64,000 bases of DNA from Erythrocercus mccallii (taxonomy: Eukaryota; Chordata; Aves; Passeriformes; Dicruridae). Where the stretch lies: contig VZRG01000289.1 of NCBI GenBank assembly GCA_013397435.1, forward strand, positions 558,001 to 622,000. Reading direction: 5' to 3'. The notes beneath the pieces are model-generated. The model did not search any database and was not told the origin of the DNA. It saw only the letters and a list, made by a program, of their open reading frames with translations. This document shows, one piece after another, positions 52,129 through 64,000 of the stretch; positions within the stretch are counted from its first letter, which is position 1, and every line of letters begins with the position of its first letter. The translations under genes and the position numbers were made by a program.

Positions 52129-55100
52129 TCTGCATGTGTGCTTTTATGGAGAACTATTTTCCAAGACACACACACCAGTTCTGCAGTGGTGGGAGAATTG
52201 TGAATGTATAGAAAATCAGTGTCTTGCACCCTTCATTTGCCCAGAAGGATTAAATGCTGCTATATCAAACCCCACAACCCAGTGATGTACAAGAGAAAAG
52301 CAGAAAAAATCTGGAGCTTTTTTTTGTCTTTCCATTTTGGATATGCATCGTAATATTTTCTCCTTGACTACTGAGGTGAAATGGTCTATAAACCCCCTCT
52401 TGCAATGCCAGGGATATGTTCTTCTTCTCTCTCCTTCAAGCAAGGAGAAAACATTTGTGATTATTTAAGTGATACTTAAACAGACATATTGGGCAATTCA
52501 CCCAGCATTATTGTTCGCCTACACTGTCTGTCTTCCTTTACTGGGATACATAGGGAGAGGAGGTCTTAGGGAGTTTGCTGATGACCCCTTCCATTTTTGT
52601 CTGATTAAGAGAGTTTATCAAACTGCACTTGGAGTGTATAAATGTGCAGTCCTTTTCAGAAAGAATCCCGACTTTTCTTTCCGTTTCTTTACATAGCCAC
52701 CACTGAGGTTCCGATGCTTAGCTCCCACCATTACCTTTCCCAATTAGTAAAGTATTTTTGGATGACTTGCAGAATCAACAAAAGGAAACTGAGCTTTTGA
52801 CGTAGGGTCAGCATTGATGTGGCAAATAGGAGTTTGTTACCTTAAGCCATGGGTTTGGCAGCCTGTCGAGAGAGTAGATACCCAGCTAGCCAAGTTTAAT
52901 AGATCACCCTCTCAGCAGAAAGATCAAGCATTGACATCTGCCCTTTTGCCTTTAAAACAGTTCTTACAAGATCCTGCAGCCAAGACAGCAGTAGGAAATC
53001 CTTCACAGTCACTGTGCTCTTTTGGCACCATGTAGAGATGCAGGAAAATCACTTCCAGCACAAAATGCTCTGTTGCTTCATCTTCCTCTCTGGGTATACA
53101 TCTCATGAAAGCCATTTATTTTGGTGTTTGGCACACCATGTATTAGAAGGCTGCATTGCTCTAATGGTGAAAGTCATTGTTTAGGCTGGGACTTCTGGTT
53201 ATACAGCAAAGGTCAACATATAGCCTTTCATTTTGAGAAGTTGCATTCATTTGTCTTAGTATTTTTTATAAATAACAAAAAACATTATTTCTTAGTATTG
53301 CATGTCTTTAAATAACAATGTTGAAGAATTTAATTTGGAAGCCCAAATACAAAATTACAGTGCCCCCAGTCCCCAAGTAATCAGAGCTCAGGGAGAGATG
53401 TGGAAGGATAATGTTTTACTCATTTCTTTTGCCTCTAGATCCTCCTTTCCTTACAGCTATTTTCTTTCTCTGCACATCTTTTTTACTTAATCTCTTTTTG
53501 CATCTTGACATTCTGAAGCATCCTGATTCTCTGTCTTATTTTTGAAGAAGCCAAAGGATGAGGAAAAAGCTGGTTTTCTGAGCAAATGTGGCCAGTTGTC
53601 CCTATTAACTTTACTGATCATATAGCAAGTGATGCTGAATGCTGCAGTTAGACTTAGCCTGCAATATTTTGATTCTCTGGGGTGGAATACCTTGGGGTTA
53701 TGTAGTAAGGGTAGCCACACATCATAAATACAGATTGCTTTCATTCCACCATTGTCAGAAGTAATTTTATTTTCTGTTTATCATTTGATCAAATCCATTA
53801 CAGACATCAAGCACCCATATACAAAATAATTATTTCTCAGCAACATATTGCCAATTTTCAGCTCTGCTCCTTCGGTACTCTGCCCTAATCCAGCTCATTT
53901 CAAGGAAATGTGTCTTGAGTATCTCTTCCCAAATGCTCCTATCAATAGTTTTGAGATGTGGGTTAGAATTGATGCTACAATATTCTGTTTTCTTCTGTAA
54001 TTTGAAGTCTGTTCTCTCTCTGGAAGGTTGCTGCAAGTGAAATATGTATGGTCTGAAAGGCTGCAGGTGGTGCAGAAAGAAGCACATAACTCTGTTTCTC
54101 CAAAGAACTGGAACTCTCTGGGAAAATACAGGTTTACATCTATAAAATCATATGAAGAAACCCATGGGCTTTTTCCTACTTGAAACTTAAGTTGCAGACA
54201 TTTTTTGCTGTCACTTGGGCCATCTTCTTTCTGCCTGTCACCCCCTGTGGCCTGACAGACAGCTCTCCTGGGGAAGATGAGCCCAGTGCCCATCACTGCT
54301 GCAAGAGAAATTCTCTCTTCTCACAGGCTGCATCTTCAAAATCAGCTGCTGGGAACATGGTTTCCCCTCAGCCAGATCAAGGGAATATCCAACAACAAAG
54401 CTGCTGCAGACAATGTTTTCAAGCAGACAAACTTTGCACTTTTATCTTGAGTAATTAGTATATTTGGATAGAAAAAACAGCCATTTTGGAATCTTCAGAA
54501 GTAACATACAGGCAGATAATCACTATTTTCTAGGATATGCATTTAAAATAATGGGGTTTTTTGTTGAAGTGAGTGGAGAAATTACTAAGGTCAGGACATA
54601 CTTGAAGAAGGGAAATAAACCTTTGTAAACAGATTAAGACCATTGGACCAGATATTTGCTTCTGGAAGCAAATCTTATAGGCAATACCAAGACTCCCCCT
54701 AAGCCCAGGGAGATTGTCTTTTTGTTTAGAGGCCTGCAAAAGACTTGAGGATTTTTGAGTTTAACTCAGCTGAGTGTAGGATTCGCTTACAATATGTGCA
54801 TTAACATATCAACAATTTCTTCTTTAATCAAACTGTTATACATGGGGGTTTTGTCCGTCTAAGCCTTTGTGGAAGGCTGCTCCAGCTCTTAGACATCTGT
54901 TTTTGTGTTCATAGCCATGTCCTTCTACTACTGCTGTCCTTTCCAGCCGCTTTTTCCCTGTGGGGGTCTGTGCCCAGCCACCTTTGCAGGCAGCAGCAGT
55001 GGACATCATGAACCCTCTGCCCTCCTGTTGCTAAGCTGACTGGGGCAGGTTCTCCCAGACTTGCTCTATCCTTCAGGGTACTCAGGCATGCTAACAGGGG

Positions 55101-55184
55101 GCCCAGAGGGAGCTACTCTGCCTGCAAATTAATCCCTCTCATGCTCCTCCTCTGAGTAATGATGGGCCCGTGGGAAGGGTTATT

Positions 55185-55300
55185 TGCCCATTCCAGATTT
55201 TCTGTATATTCACCATGTATCTGTGCAAATCACTCAGTGTCTCTGTGATCTACCTCTGCAAAGTGCTTTGGGACCAAATGATAAAAGCTTCAGGATATTT
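55185..55300 (+). mobile_element. Very doubtful ancient SINE remnant
   Basis: The words ctgtgcaaatcactcagtgt, ctctgtgatctacctctg and aaagtgctttgggacc recall the conserved core of amniote tRNA-derived SINEs (gcaaatcacttag, cctcagt, aagcactttg). The match is weak and may be chance. Confidence 0.25.
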
Positions 55301-56309
55301 ATTCATTTCTTATTGTAGCATTAACTTCCTATCTGCAGCTGTTTGCCTAATTGTCCTGGAGGTTTCCTGTGGGCTTCTAGAAAAACAAATCTGAGACAGG
55401 AAATAAAGTTATTTAAAATAATTAGAAGAGGAATATGGATGCCTAATGCATTCATCTGAGGACACCCCCCTGAATATTTCCGGCCTACATCTTCTTTCCT
55501 CCAAGTTTTTCCTTCATTAAACCCTTTGTTACACACTTGTAATCCCATTAATTCCCCAAAAGACGTCTTCTGACATCAGTCCACCCACCACAGCTTCAGA
55601 CTAGCCACAACTTTGCACAGCAATGCTTCCTATTTCCATCCATGTCCCCCAGCTCCTTTTGAGCCCTTTGTGTGGGATCTGGAGCCCCTGTGGTGAGGGT
55701 GGTCTGATGCCTGAAAGGCTCATAAATGTGGTCTTGCTTTGGAAGTGAGTCCCAAAGCTCAGTTTCCATCCTGCACCCACTGGCCTAAATGGAAAACAGC
55801 TGTTTCTTGGATACAGCAATGGCAGAAAAGAAGAGCATGGTGGAAAAGAAGAGCAGAGCCAAGGTCTTATGTGCTGTCAAACAAAAGTGCTGCAGACAGC
55901 AGCACCCTGACAGGAACACTTGAATCCTGTAAGTGTAGCTTTTTTCAGTTAATTAAATACGAGAATGAGTAGGACTAATAGAGCTGTAGTTTCTTTGAAA
56001 AATACCTGGAAATGCTGAGGGAAATGGAAGGTCAATATTATACCTTACTTTTTCTTCTATGCAAACAAGTTATAGTCTGATACAGCCAGATGATCTGGCT
56101 GTAGTTTAACACTCTTTAGAGACATTGGGATCTTAATGGCTGTGCTAAACTTTTAAGTGTTTTCCAGACTCCCTGGATATCTCTCTAAGCTTGTGTCTCA
56201 GTTACCTGAGAGGTATTTTCTATGTTTTCCTCTGTTAGCTCCTTAAGGCAGTGAAATCATTGGCTGAAGAATTGCTATTCCTTGAAACTATACTGAAGAA
56301 ATCCTTTCC

Positions 56310-56338
56310 TTTTTTTTTTTTTTTTTTAAATTTTTTTA
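56310..56338 (+). repeat. Poly-T tract
   Basis: About 18 T, three A, then seven T. This is a simple homopolymer and likely length-variable. It could be the complement of a retroposon tail, but no element is recognisable next to it. Confidence 0.85.
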
Positions 56339-59133
56339 GAAAAGAAAAGCATTTGTATGGAGCAGAGCTTTGCACAGAGATCAGTTTTAGTGAGGCTTTT
56401 TTTGCTATGCATGTAGGGTGCCAAATCATCGCTAATATTGAAGGGAAAGAGAGGTGCCTGTCACATGCAGCTCTGACCCGTACGGGATCTAATTTTGTGC
56501 TGCCTTTACAGGTCCACTGCCTGTATTCATTTTGTCATTCCCATGTGTTCCCAATTTGTACAGAAATGAGCAGCATGATGTGGTATATACCAGCAGAGAT
56601 GCCATTCAACTGCAAGGTTACACACAGCTCTTTCTCCTCAGGTTTTGTTGGAACGCCTTTCAGAATTCCTCATAATTTCTCATCTCCTTCACACTTTGAT
56701 TGTAGGAGTAGAAAGTGAATCTTTTGTCAGACTCTTCTGTGTCTTTTATTCCCTGAATACAAATCTTTAGGCCCTTGCAGCCTCTTCTATTTTTTGCTCC
56801 CAGGTTTTGATTTAGAAAGGATCTTGGTTGGTTGATTGCAGTTTTCGGGTTCCCAGTGACTTGTATAATTCTGTTCTTGTAATGAGTGCTGATGCTGCAC
56901 CTGGGTTGGTTGCTGCACCCTCCTCTGGAGAGGAGTAAGGACTGCCAGCCCTGAGGAACAGCAATGCCTAGAAGTAGCTCGGGTTTGCTTTAGGGGTTAG
57001 GTTTAGTGCTTTTGGTTTGCAACTAAGGTGGAAACCAATACTGGAATTCAGACTGGTGGGTACCTAGAAGAAAAAGAGTAAAAGGAGGCATCTAGACTTA
57101 CAGGGATACTTTGATGGTATTTACTTACATAATTTAAAAGATCTTTTTTCATGTCAAAGTCATATGGATCTGCAGAGGGACTTGCTTGCATCCCTGGTGC
57201 CCCCCCTCTGGCTGACGAGTGTCATGAACTGCGCTGTACCCAGGAACATGTACACACCAAAGGACTTCTGTGACCACCAGGCTGCCTTTTTGCACGCCTT
57301 CCTGCCACGATTCCTTTGTTCACTACGAACTAAGAAAAACCTCCTGGTGCTCAGGAGCTAGTGTTTTGACTGCTGCCCTGGAACAACCCTGAAAACGTGC
57401 TGGGTGGGGGAGCAGAGAGTAAATTCCCAGAGCTTCATCTCTGCCTGGAGAAAGTCACTTCACTTGACAGCGCAGTGGACAAAGCTGCTTTGAAAGCAGC
57501 TGCTAGCTTTTTTCATCTCTTCTTTTTAGTTTTCTTTCTTTTTTTTTTTTTCAAGATACCTGGGTCAGCTGTGAAATGCCATCCCAGCATGCAGAACAAT
57601 GGAAAAAATGATGGGGGTCTTAAACTTCTCCCCAACCTGCTGTTCCTGCACATTGCAGACTAAAAAGTAGAAAAACAACTGCTGAGGAGGCTCCCGAGTG
57701 ACCCCTTGTGTCACATTGAGACTGTCCTTGTTTGCACAAACAATAGCTGCACCAGCCACTGAACTGTGTCATTGCATCAAGTTCACAGAAATAAGGCATT
57801 TTCATGTTGTCTCTGCTTCTCAAAACCATGCAGAGTGGATGTGGTACATATGTACATGTGCAGATACATATTTTATATCTGTAACATGTACAAGTCAGTA
57901 AATCAGTAAAATAAACAACTTGGTGTATATTTTTTATATATAAATTTACACACAAACCCATTTATTGTTCATTTTCCTGTCTCCCCCTCCACTGTGCAAA
58001 GGGAATGTAAACATGCTGTTCAGAATTCAGATGGTCTTGTTTGGCTTCCCAGATGTTTGAAGTTCAATAGATTTCTTTTTTTGTTTGTTTGTTTTTTCAT
58101 AATTTCCTCTGCTTCTTCTCGTGAAGTGCTAAACAACCATTATTTCTTTCTGCCTGCACATTGAGATTCATCTGTAGGCTCTAAACTGCCTCAAAAGTGT
58201 TTCAATTTTGCATGAGCCCTAAGCTGGGGACTGGGAAGCATTACCCACTGCTGAAGGCCCAGATCATTAAAAAGAGCATGTAAATCCTCTGAACCAGAAA
58301 TAAAAAGTGCACAGATCTTCTTTCTGAAGTCTCAACTGCTGCTGTAAGTAAAACATTCACCATTGGCATGTTTTTTTCTCTGGCCCTTGAAAAAAACTAA
58401 ACCAACATCTTTTCTCAGCTACATGTTCCTCAATCAAAAGAAGGGAAGGTTGGGCTATGACCCAAGAGCTGGAGCTGCTAAGAGCTCACACTCCTGCCTT
58501 TCTCTGTGGACAACCTGTCTTCTTTCCACTCCCTGTAAGCAGCACCAGCCAGGCAAGGAATTGTTTGGGGATTGCCACCCGGGGATTCTTAGTGTCAGGC
58601 TGGCTTTTGGGTTAAGATGCTTCGAGTCACATTTGTTTCTGCTCCTAGACTTCAGCCTCTGTGAGTTCAGAAATTATGATGCCCATTGTTAAACGTAAAT
58701 ATGTATTTATAGGGAGGTTTTCCTTGGAGTCCTGCTATATTGGAGCTTATTGCTTTTTTTCCAGGAAAAAAGAATGTAGCAACTGTAGGCACTTATTGCT
58801 GTATGTGGAAGAGAGCAATGTATTTTGGAGCAATTTGTACATATTTGCAAAAACTGCTGTCAACCAAAAAATAGCCTTCATTAAGAAACAAAGGGGGAGG
58901 TGCTTTTCTTTTATCTCTGAATGGTTTATAGGCTGAGAACAAGCAATCCAGTGCTGTTCTAAAGTAATAAACAGCAGTAGCTCAAGGGTGATTAAAGCAA
59001 TCAGATGCTGAGATTGGCCAGGGGAGGAGATAGCAGAGGGGCTATTTTACCTTCTTCAAGGGGACAAACCCACCTGGCTGTACTGCTCACCCCTACCAGG
59101 GACCAGGGCACACGGTTTGTTTTCCACCAGCAT

Positions 59134-59175
59134 CCAAAAACTCTGTTTTGAAATCCAAGAACTCCGTTTTGAAAT
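59134..59175. repeat. 21-bp tandem duplication (two copies, two mismatches)
   Basis: ccaaaaactctgttttgaaat (59134-59154) is followed directly by a copy with A to G and T to C changes (59155-59175). This is a simple slippage product. Confidence 0.9.
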
Positions 59176-62084
59176 CTCCCCTGCATCTTATGCAACTTGG
59201 TCCTTCAGTTGTTAATGGGAAAAGAACAAAACTGCCTTGTTTTCACTGAAAGAAAACAAAACCCAAACAGAATGAATGTTCTTTAATTCCAGTTCAAAGT
59301 AAAATCCCTCTGAAGACAGTCCTTTGTAATTTTTGTGTAAGTCAGTCATTTAAAAAATACTAGGGCAGCTGAGATTTTAGCTTAACTCAATACCATTATG
59401 TGGTAATTAGATAACATAGGCAGGTGATGCAAACCAGTGCAAACTTGACATGGGTTTTAAAGCAATCTTGACTTTATTAAGCTGTTGCCTTCACCTGTGT
59501 TTGAGTTCAGAATGTATCTGTTTCCTAAAGAGAAAGTTATGAAGAGACCAAAAATAGCTGGAAGCCTTTAATTTGAATATTTAAGCTAATATTTATGGAA
59601 AATTGTTTGTGATCTTTACACAGTTATTTCATATTGCCAGCCAGTCTCAATTTACCTAAAAGCAGTATATTGAGCTGTAGGCAGTCACAATGTGAAGGAT
59701 TACTGCATGTAAAAGCTGCTTACTCTTTTAAACTATCTCTGGATATCTATCTGTCTTTTGTTAAGATTACAGGTACTCTATATAGAAAATAAGCTATAGG
59801 CAAAGTGTGCCATTCTGAAATCATCTCGGTTCCATTATGGTGCACAGAATACATTTTTCTCAGCAAGAACTTTAATATTTGAAACTGTTCTTCTTGTGCA
59901 TAACCTATTTATTCATTTTAAACATCAAATTCTATAGCTTAAGTACTCTGATATTTTCAAGAGGAATAACTGTCTGACTGTGAGGGATCCATCTCTGCAA
60001 GAGGGTAAATAAATTTAAATTCCTGCATAGCACTGGGGGGTTTTTTACCTTTGTAAAAAATTTGCTTCACCAAGTAAAGCAAACAGACACAGGTTGTTTA
60101 TAGCACCTGTGATGAGCAATTAAATAAATTGGACAGGTCTTTCCAGACTATCCATAAGTAAAAAGATCATAATTCTTGGCTTTGGTCGCTTATATTTTGC
60201 CATTAAAGGTAAAAGGACAAAGGACTGCATAAAAAGAAACCAATCTGTTTCCCTTTTATTAAATGTGTGTACAGTCATACCACTTTGACTTACGGTCTTG
60301 GCCACTTTCATGAGGTAAAAACTGTGCTACTGTTTTAAGTGGTTTTTTGGTGAGGCTTTGTTTGAAATCTTATAACAAATGAGGAATATGAGGAATATAA
60401 CTTGATTCTATAGCAGCATATGTTTCATGGATGTGCAGAGGAATCCCCCTACCCCAGAGCTGTTTTTGCAGCTGGCTCCCCAAGGCCTCTTCTGCCTCTT
60501 CTGTCCCTGCCCTCCGTGTCCCCACCAAGCACAGGGAAGGGAGATTTGGGGTCTCGTTCACTCAGGGAACCTGTCTAAGCAGGGAGAGAACCAACAGCAC
60601 AAAATACCAGGTTTGTGAGAATGGTCTGAGAACTGACTTTCCAAAATTGAATGTGTAAAGGGTTGCAAGTTGCATTTGTGAAAATGGGCTGTATTTCCAT
60701 ACTTATTGGCAGTGGCTGTGATATACCTGCCATCTATATGCAGGTATTACTGTAATGTCTTTTTCCAGACCAGTAGGTCATAAAGTTCCATCTCCTTGAG
60801 AAATGTGTTCTTTGGCGTATGTGATTACTAATTAATGAAATACCTTTTGGGCAAATGAAAGCACAAAAGCACAGGAACTGTTTGAACTACTTACAGAGAA
60901 AATAAACAAACTATCCATGCAGTTTCTTAGAGTTTTTAAGTGCAGTTTAGTCTTGCGACTAAATAGTTCCTGTTTACTGTTCTGCCAGAGGGTTCAAACA
61001 CATACCAGTATAGCACTTTCACCAAAATTGCTCTATCAAAGTACTGAGGAGTATTTTCACACATCTTGGGTATTAATATCAAATGTCAAACAGTTATGAC
61101 AGCCAAAATATATCAAAACAGTTTCTTGGCAGAATGGTGCCCAGTGAGGTGTAGATATTAACTCTGTGACCTAGACTGACTCCAGGCTGAATAATTACAT
61201 TTGATTAATTGATAATAATTTTCTGGTTTCTGATGTTTATGGTGATCATTTATTGTCTTGTGTAGTCTTATATGGTCACAGAACCTTGAGACATTTTTCT
61301 TTCCCTAGAAAGAAATGAGTCTGATTAGCAAATCTGTTTCTTTTTAAATCATTGGGAAATTTGCCCATTACTTCAGTGGATGCAATATGGAACCCATGAG
61401 TTATCATTGCAGTTATCAATAATCTGCCGTAATATCTACAGTTGCATTACATTTGCATATATTAAAAACCGTAACATTTGTGCCTCTGAAGACCAGATAA
61501 TCTACCTCAGAGTTCATATAGCCAGCTAAGTTAAGTACTTGGGGACCATGTGCATGAAGTGTATCTTTGCTTGACTGTGTTTCTAGGATACAGTTATAAT
61601 AAAAGGCCATGCATATAAGGCATGATTCCCTCTTCACATTTCCTTTTGCTCCATGAGGGGTAATAACTTGGATTTTGATATACACCATGAGCTACTGCCT
61701 CTCCCTTATGCTTATTAGCAGTAGGCAGGCTGAGAAAGGTTCCTTCCACCCTCTGCCTTTCTCTGCCCATTAATCTCTCATAACGTGCAAATACAGAAAT
61801 AAGTAAAGTTCTGCTTCCTCCCTACCCCTTTTCAGAGCCCAAGTTATACTAGTCCCAGAAATACATTAATTTTATTGAAATGAGGGATTGAATAAGCTGT
61901 GCTAGTAAGTAGGCAAAAATTGTGACTTACAGACAACTTCTTAATTCATTGACTGGGACATAATTGCAGACCAGTTATGACAAATGTCATGAGCCTTCTT
62001 TGTGGCTATCCTCAATCTTGTCCTGGACAGAAAACTACTAGGGCAAAAGAGTATCTTAGACTGGTTGTTGTGCTTTAGGTCCAG

Positions 62085-62385
62085 CTGCTGACTGAGCCCT
62101 ACACAGCCACTCACGTCCCTGGTGGGATGGGGCTGAGAATCCAGCAGGTAAAAGTGAGGCAACTCATGGGCTGAGATAAAGGCAGTTTAATAGGTAAACC
62201 AAAAACCACACAAGCAAAGTAAAAAAAGAATTTATTCAACACTTGGTAGGCAGGCAGGTGTTCCCAGGCTCCATCACAGATGACTCGGCAGGAAAAATAC
62301 CACCACTCTGAACGTCTTCCTTATTCTTCTCTCAGTTTTATATGCTAAGCATGTCACCCTTTGGTCAGCTCTTTGTGGATTTATA
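62085..62385 (-). mobile_element. Endogenous retrovirus LTR fragment (avian type), antisense
   Basis: Words typical of a widespread bird ERV LTR, as I remember it, occur in order on the plus strand: cactcacgtccctggtggga, tgggctgagataaaggcagt, ttaataggtaaa, 'aggcaggcaggtgttc', gctccatcaca, accactctgaacgtc, ttttatatgctaagcatg and ccctttggtcagct. Read on the minus strand, a TATA-box-like TATAAAA (62337-62343) precedes an AATAAA signal (62231-62236) by about 100 bases, as expected for an LTR. No gag, pol or env coding sequence is adjacent, so this is a solo or partial LTR. The boundaries are approximate. Confidence 0.65.
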
Positions 62386-62777
62386 GAAGGAACCTGTCAA
62401 GCATTCTAGCTGCCCACATTGCTGTTGTTTCCCTTCAGCTTTGTTTGTTATTGCATTGCTTGAAATAGGAAGATCCTGACTTATTGTGGGTTGTTCCACC
62501 ATCTAAGACTATTACGTAATTCCAGAAATGCGCATCTTACTCAAGTGTTCAAAAAACCCCACATTTATGCTGCATATCTTCACCTGCTCGATAGCTTAGC
62601 AGTATGAAGAACTAGACTGAAAAAATTCAATGTATTTCTAAAAAAGAAGGTAGAGTAGAGGGTTTTGTCTCTGTGAGAAGATGACATTTTGTTACTTAGC
62701 ACAGTGACAAAGTAGAATTGGTGAATACCAGGTAGGTTATAATATATATTAAATATATTATATAATTTATGCATTTC

Positions 62778-62793
62778 ATATATATATATATAT
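62778..62793. repeat. Short (AT)8 microsatellite
   Basis: Sixteen bases of alternating A and T within a wider AT-rich stretch (62738-62805). Confidence 0.9.
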
Positions 62794-63000
62794 CATAAAT
62801 TATTACTAATCTCTTAGTTTGTCTTGTCCTAAGAATATTTGGGCAAAATACAGGGACTCCTTTTATAAAGTAATTTCTTATTTCGCTCTCAGAGATTGTG
62901 CACTCACCCATAATCAAGCAATTTGATAAACAGTTGCCCGAATAAGAGGTGCAGTACATTGCATTGTCTGGAAATATTGAGACGTGTTTTTCAGCTTTCT

Positions 63001-63024
63001 TCTTTTTTCTTTTTTTTTTTTTTC
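63001..63024 (+). repeat. Pyrimidine/poly-T run
   Basis: tcttttttct followed by about 13 T and cc. It resembles a splice-acceptor tract, but no AG with an open coding frame follows closely. The remainder to base 64000 holds nothing I can recognise. Confidence 0.75.
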
Positions 63025-64000
63025 CATTCTAGTTAATGTTCTTTGGTGTAGGAGCAGCAGCAGGTCCAACAGAGATAAGATGAAGTTCTCTGTTTGAAGT
63101 CATCATGCAAGGGTTTTCCTGCACTTGGTGCCCATGTGAGCCGGATAAGCAATACACTCCTGAACAAAAGCAGGCAGAGTGTGCCAGCTCCTCTGTGAAA
63201 TCTGATGTACAGCAGTGTGTCAGCTGGTAACAAGGCAGTTGCTATCTGAGATATCTCAGCAAATTGCAGTTTTTGCAATATGGCCTAGAAAGGTATTTTC
63301 TGTTTGGAGTGATGTTGGAGTGTGCTAGCAGAAGGAGTAAGATTGCAAATTGGTACAACAAGGGAAATGTGTCTCCTTGGGCTTGCCCCAGGGCCTGAGG
63401 GTGGGTGCATTTCAGCTGGTGTGGCTGTTTGTGCAATAAGGTGGCACAATGGGTTGTGCTGGGAAGCAGTGGTGGAATCAAATCTCCGAGTTCTGGCCAT
63501 GGATCCTTCTATATCCCATATGATCTTGTGGCATTACCAACTGGTTTGATACATTTTGAACTTTAGGAAAAATAGTTTGCCTTAGAGATCAAGACACAAT
63601 GATTTTTTTGCTTGTGAGCAGAAAGAGGTAGTATTTATTTGCTATGGAAAGAAGATGTGCGTCTCTTTGGTCATGGCACAACTGTTGATATTACTTAAAG
63701 ACCAAATTACTTTGAATAACCTGAAACCTGTCAGTACTTCACAGCTGTCCCAAAGAACTTAACCAGGAGTAGCATGTTATTTTGAATTAGAAAGCATCTC
63801 AGGAGGTCAGAGATGAAAGCTCTGCTGGTACATTGAAAGGGAGCAGCTATTTGTCGTATAGTTTTGTATCGTTCACAGACAATCAGAAAATGGCATTTGT
63901 GTCCTGAATGTTAAGGCTATTTCATAATCATTATTAACCAGTATGGTCATTATGGGCATGCTTGTTTTGGCCCTTGGGTAACAAAGTTCACTTCTCCATC

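Larger units (their letters stand above)
52129..62084. other. Intronic stretch of intron 2 without recognised genes
   Basis: Unique intronic DNA with long T-runs at 56310-56327 (plus a second T block after aaa), 57541-57552 and a short TTTG run near 58077. The longest open frame (56251-56718, 155 codons, +) runs through the poly-T tract and is not protein-like. A 21-bp tandem duplication lies at 59134-59175. Confidence 0.6.
48388..64000 (+). other. UNC5C: UNC5C intron 2, 5' part
   Basis: Sequence after the exon 2 donor. Exon 3 should encode the rest of Ig1, including the EDYWCQC motif; I searched by eye for it and did not find it up to the window end, so the intron runs past base 64000. It contains a candidate regulatory element (49780-50040), one CR1 (51928-52128), a small tandem duplication (59134-59175) and an LTR fragment (about 62085-62385). 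Confidence 0.85.

Noticed and set aside
56251..56718. A 155-codon open frame on the + strand
   Set aside because: It is kept open by a poly-T tract (Phe run), lacks any recognisable domain and lies in plain intron.
48388..64000. Search for UNC5C exon 3 (rest of Ig1 with EDYWCQC)
   Set aside because: No stretch encoding this motif with flanking splice sites was seen by eye; exon 3 must lie beyond the window.
1..64000. Bacterial-type features (operons, CRISPR arrays, ribosome binding sites, insertion sequences) and RNA genes
   Set aside because: The window is vertebrate intronic DNA; no regularly spaced repeats, tRNA cloverleaf or rRNA sequence was seen.

Overview
This window is vertebrate genomic DNA, almost certainly from a bird, and nearly all of it is intron. 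The one protein-coding exon I can identify with confidence is exon 2 of UNC5C (netrin receptor UNC-5 homolog C), on the + strand at 48166-48387. It is bounded by a strong acceptor and a strong donor, is 222 bp long with phase 1 at both ends, and encodes 74 codons covering the mature N-terminus and first half of the first Ig domain. Bases 1-48165 would be the 3' part of UNC5C intron 1, and 48388-64000 the 5' part of intron 2. I found neither exon 1 (signal peptide, promoter, CpG island) nor exon 3.

A bird is indicated by three recognisable CR1 LINE 3' ends (15625-15896 plus strand, 39811-39990 minus strand, 51928-52128 plus strand), a minus-strand fragment resembling a common avian endogenous-retrovirus LTR (about 62085-62385), low overall repeat density and no mammalian SINEs such as Alu or B1. 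The order within birds cannot be fixed from the sequence by eye. One old, decayed MIR/CORE-SINE-like fragment (38075-38185) is possible.

Layout: 1-15624 is featureless intron. 15625-15896 is CR1. 15897-30364 is intron with a GC-rich block followed by a homeodomain-motif-rich stretch (21780-22430). 30310-30587 holds an unrecognised coding-like fragment on the minus strand. 33186-33336 and 41425-41548 are two long inverted repeats able to form hairpins. 34076-34193 is a 72-bp-offset duplication around a TG run. 35522-36534 carries two open frames on the minus strand that I cannot assign. 39811-39990 is CR1. 46210-46343 is a perfect 66-bp tandem duplication. 48166-48387 is the UNC5C exon. 49780-50040 is a candidate conserved enhancer-like element in intron 2. 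51928-52128 is CR1. About 62085-62385 is the LTR fragment.

I saw no complete gene, operon, CRISPR array, tRNA or rRNA, and no credible new biological system. The observations most worth a second look are the two long hairpins, the exact 66-bp duplication, the coding-like fragment with an apparent homopolymer frameshift at 30310-30587, and the candidate regulatory islands. Most predicted open frames here are short and use non-ATG starts; they look like chance reading frames in intron and are not annotated.
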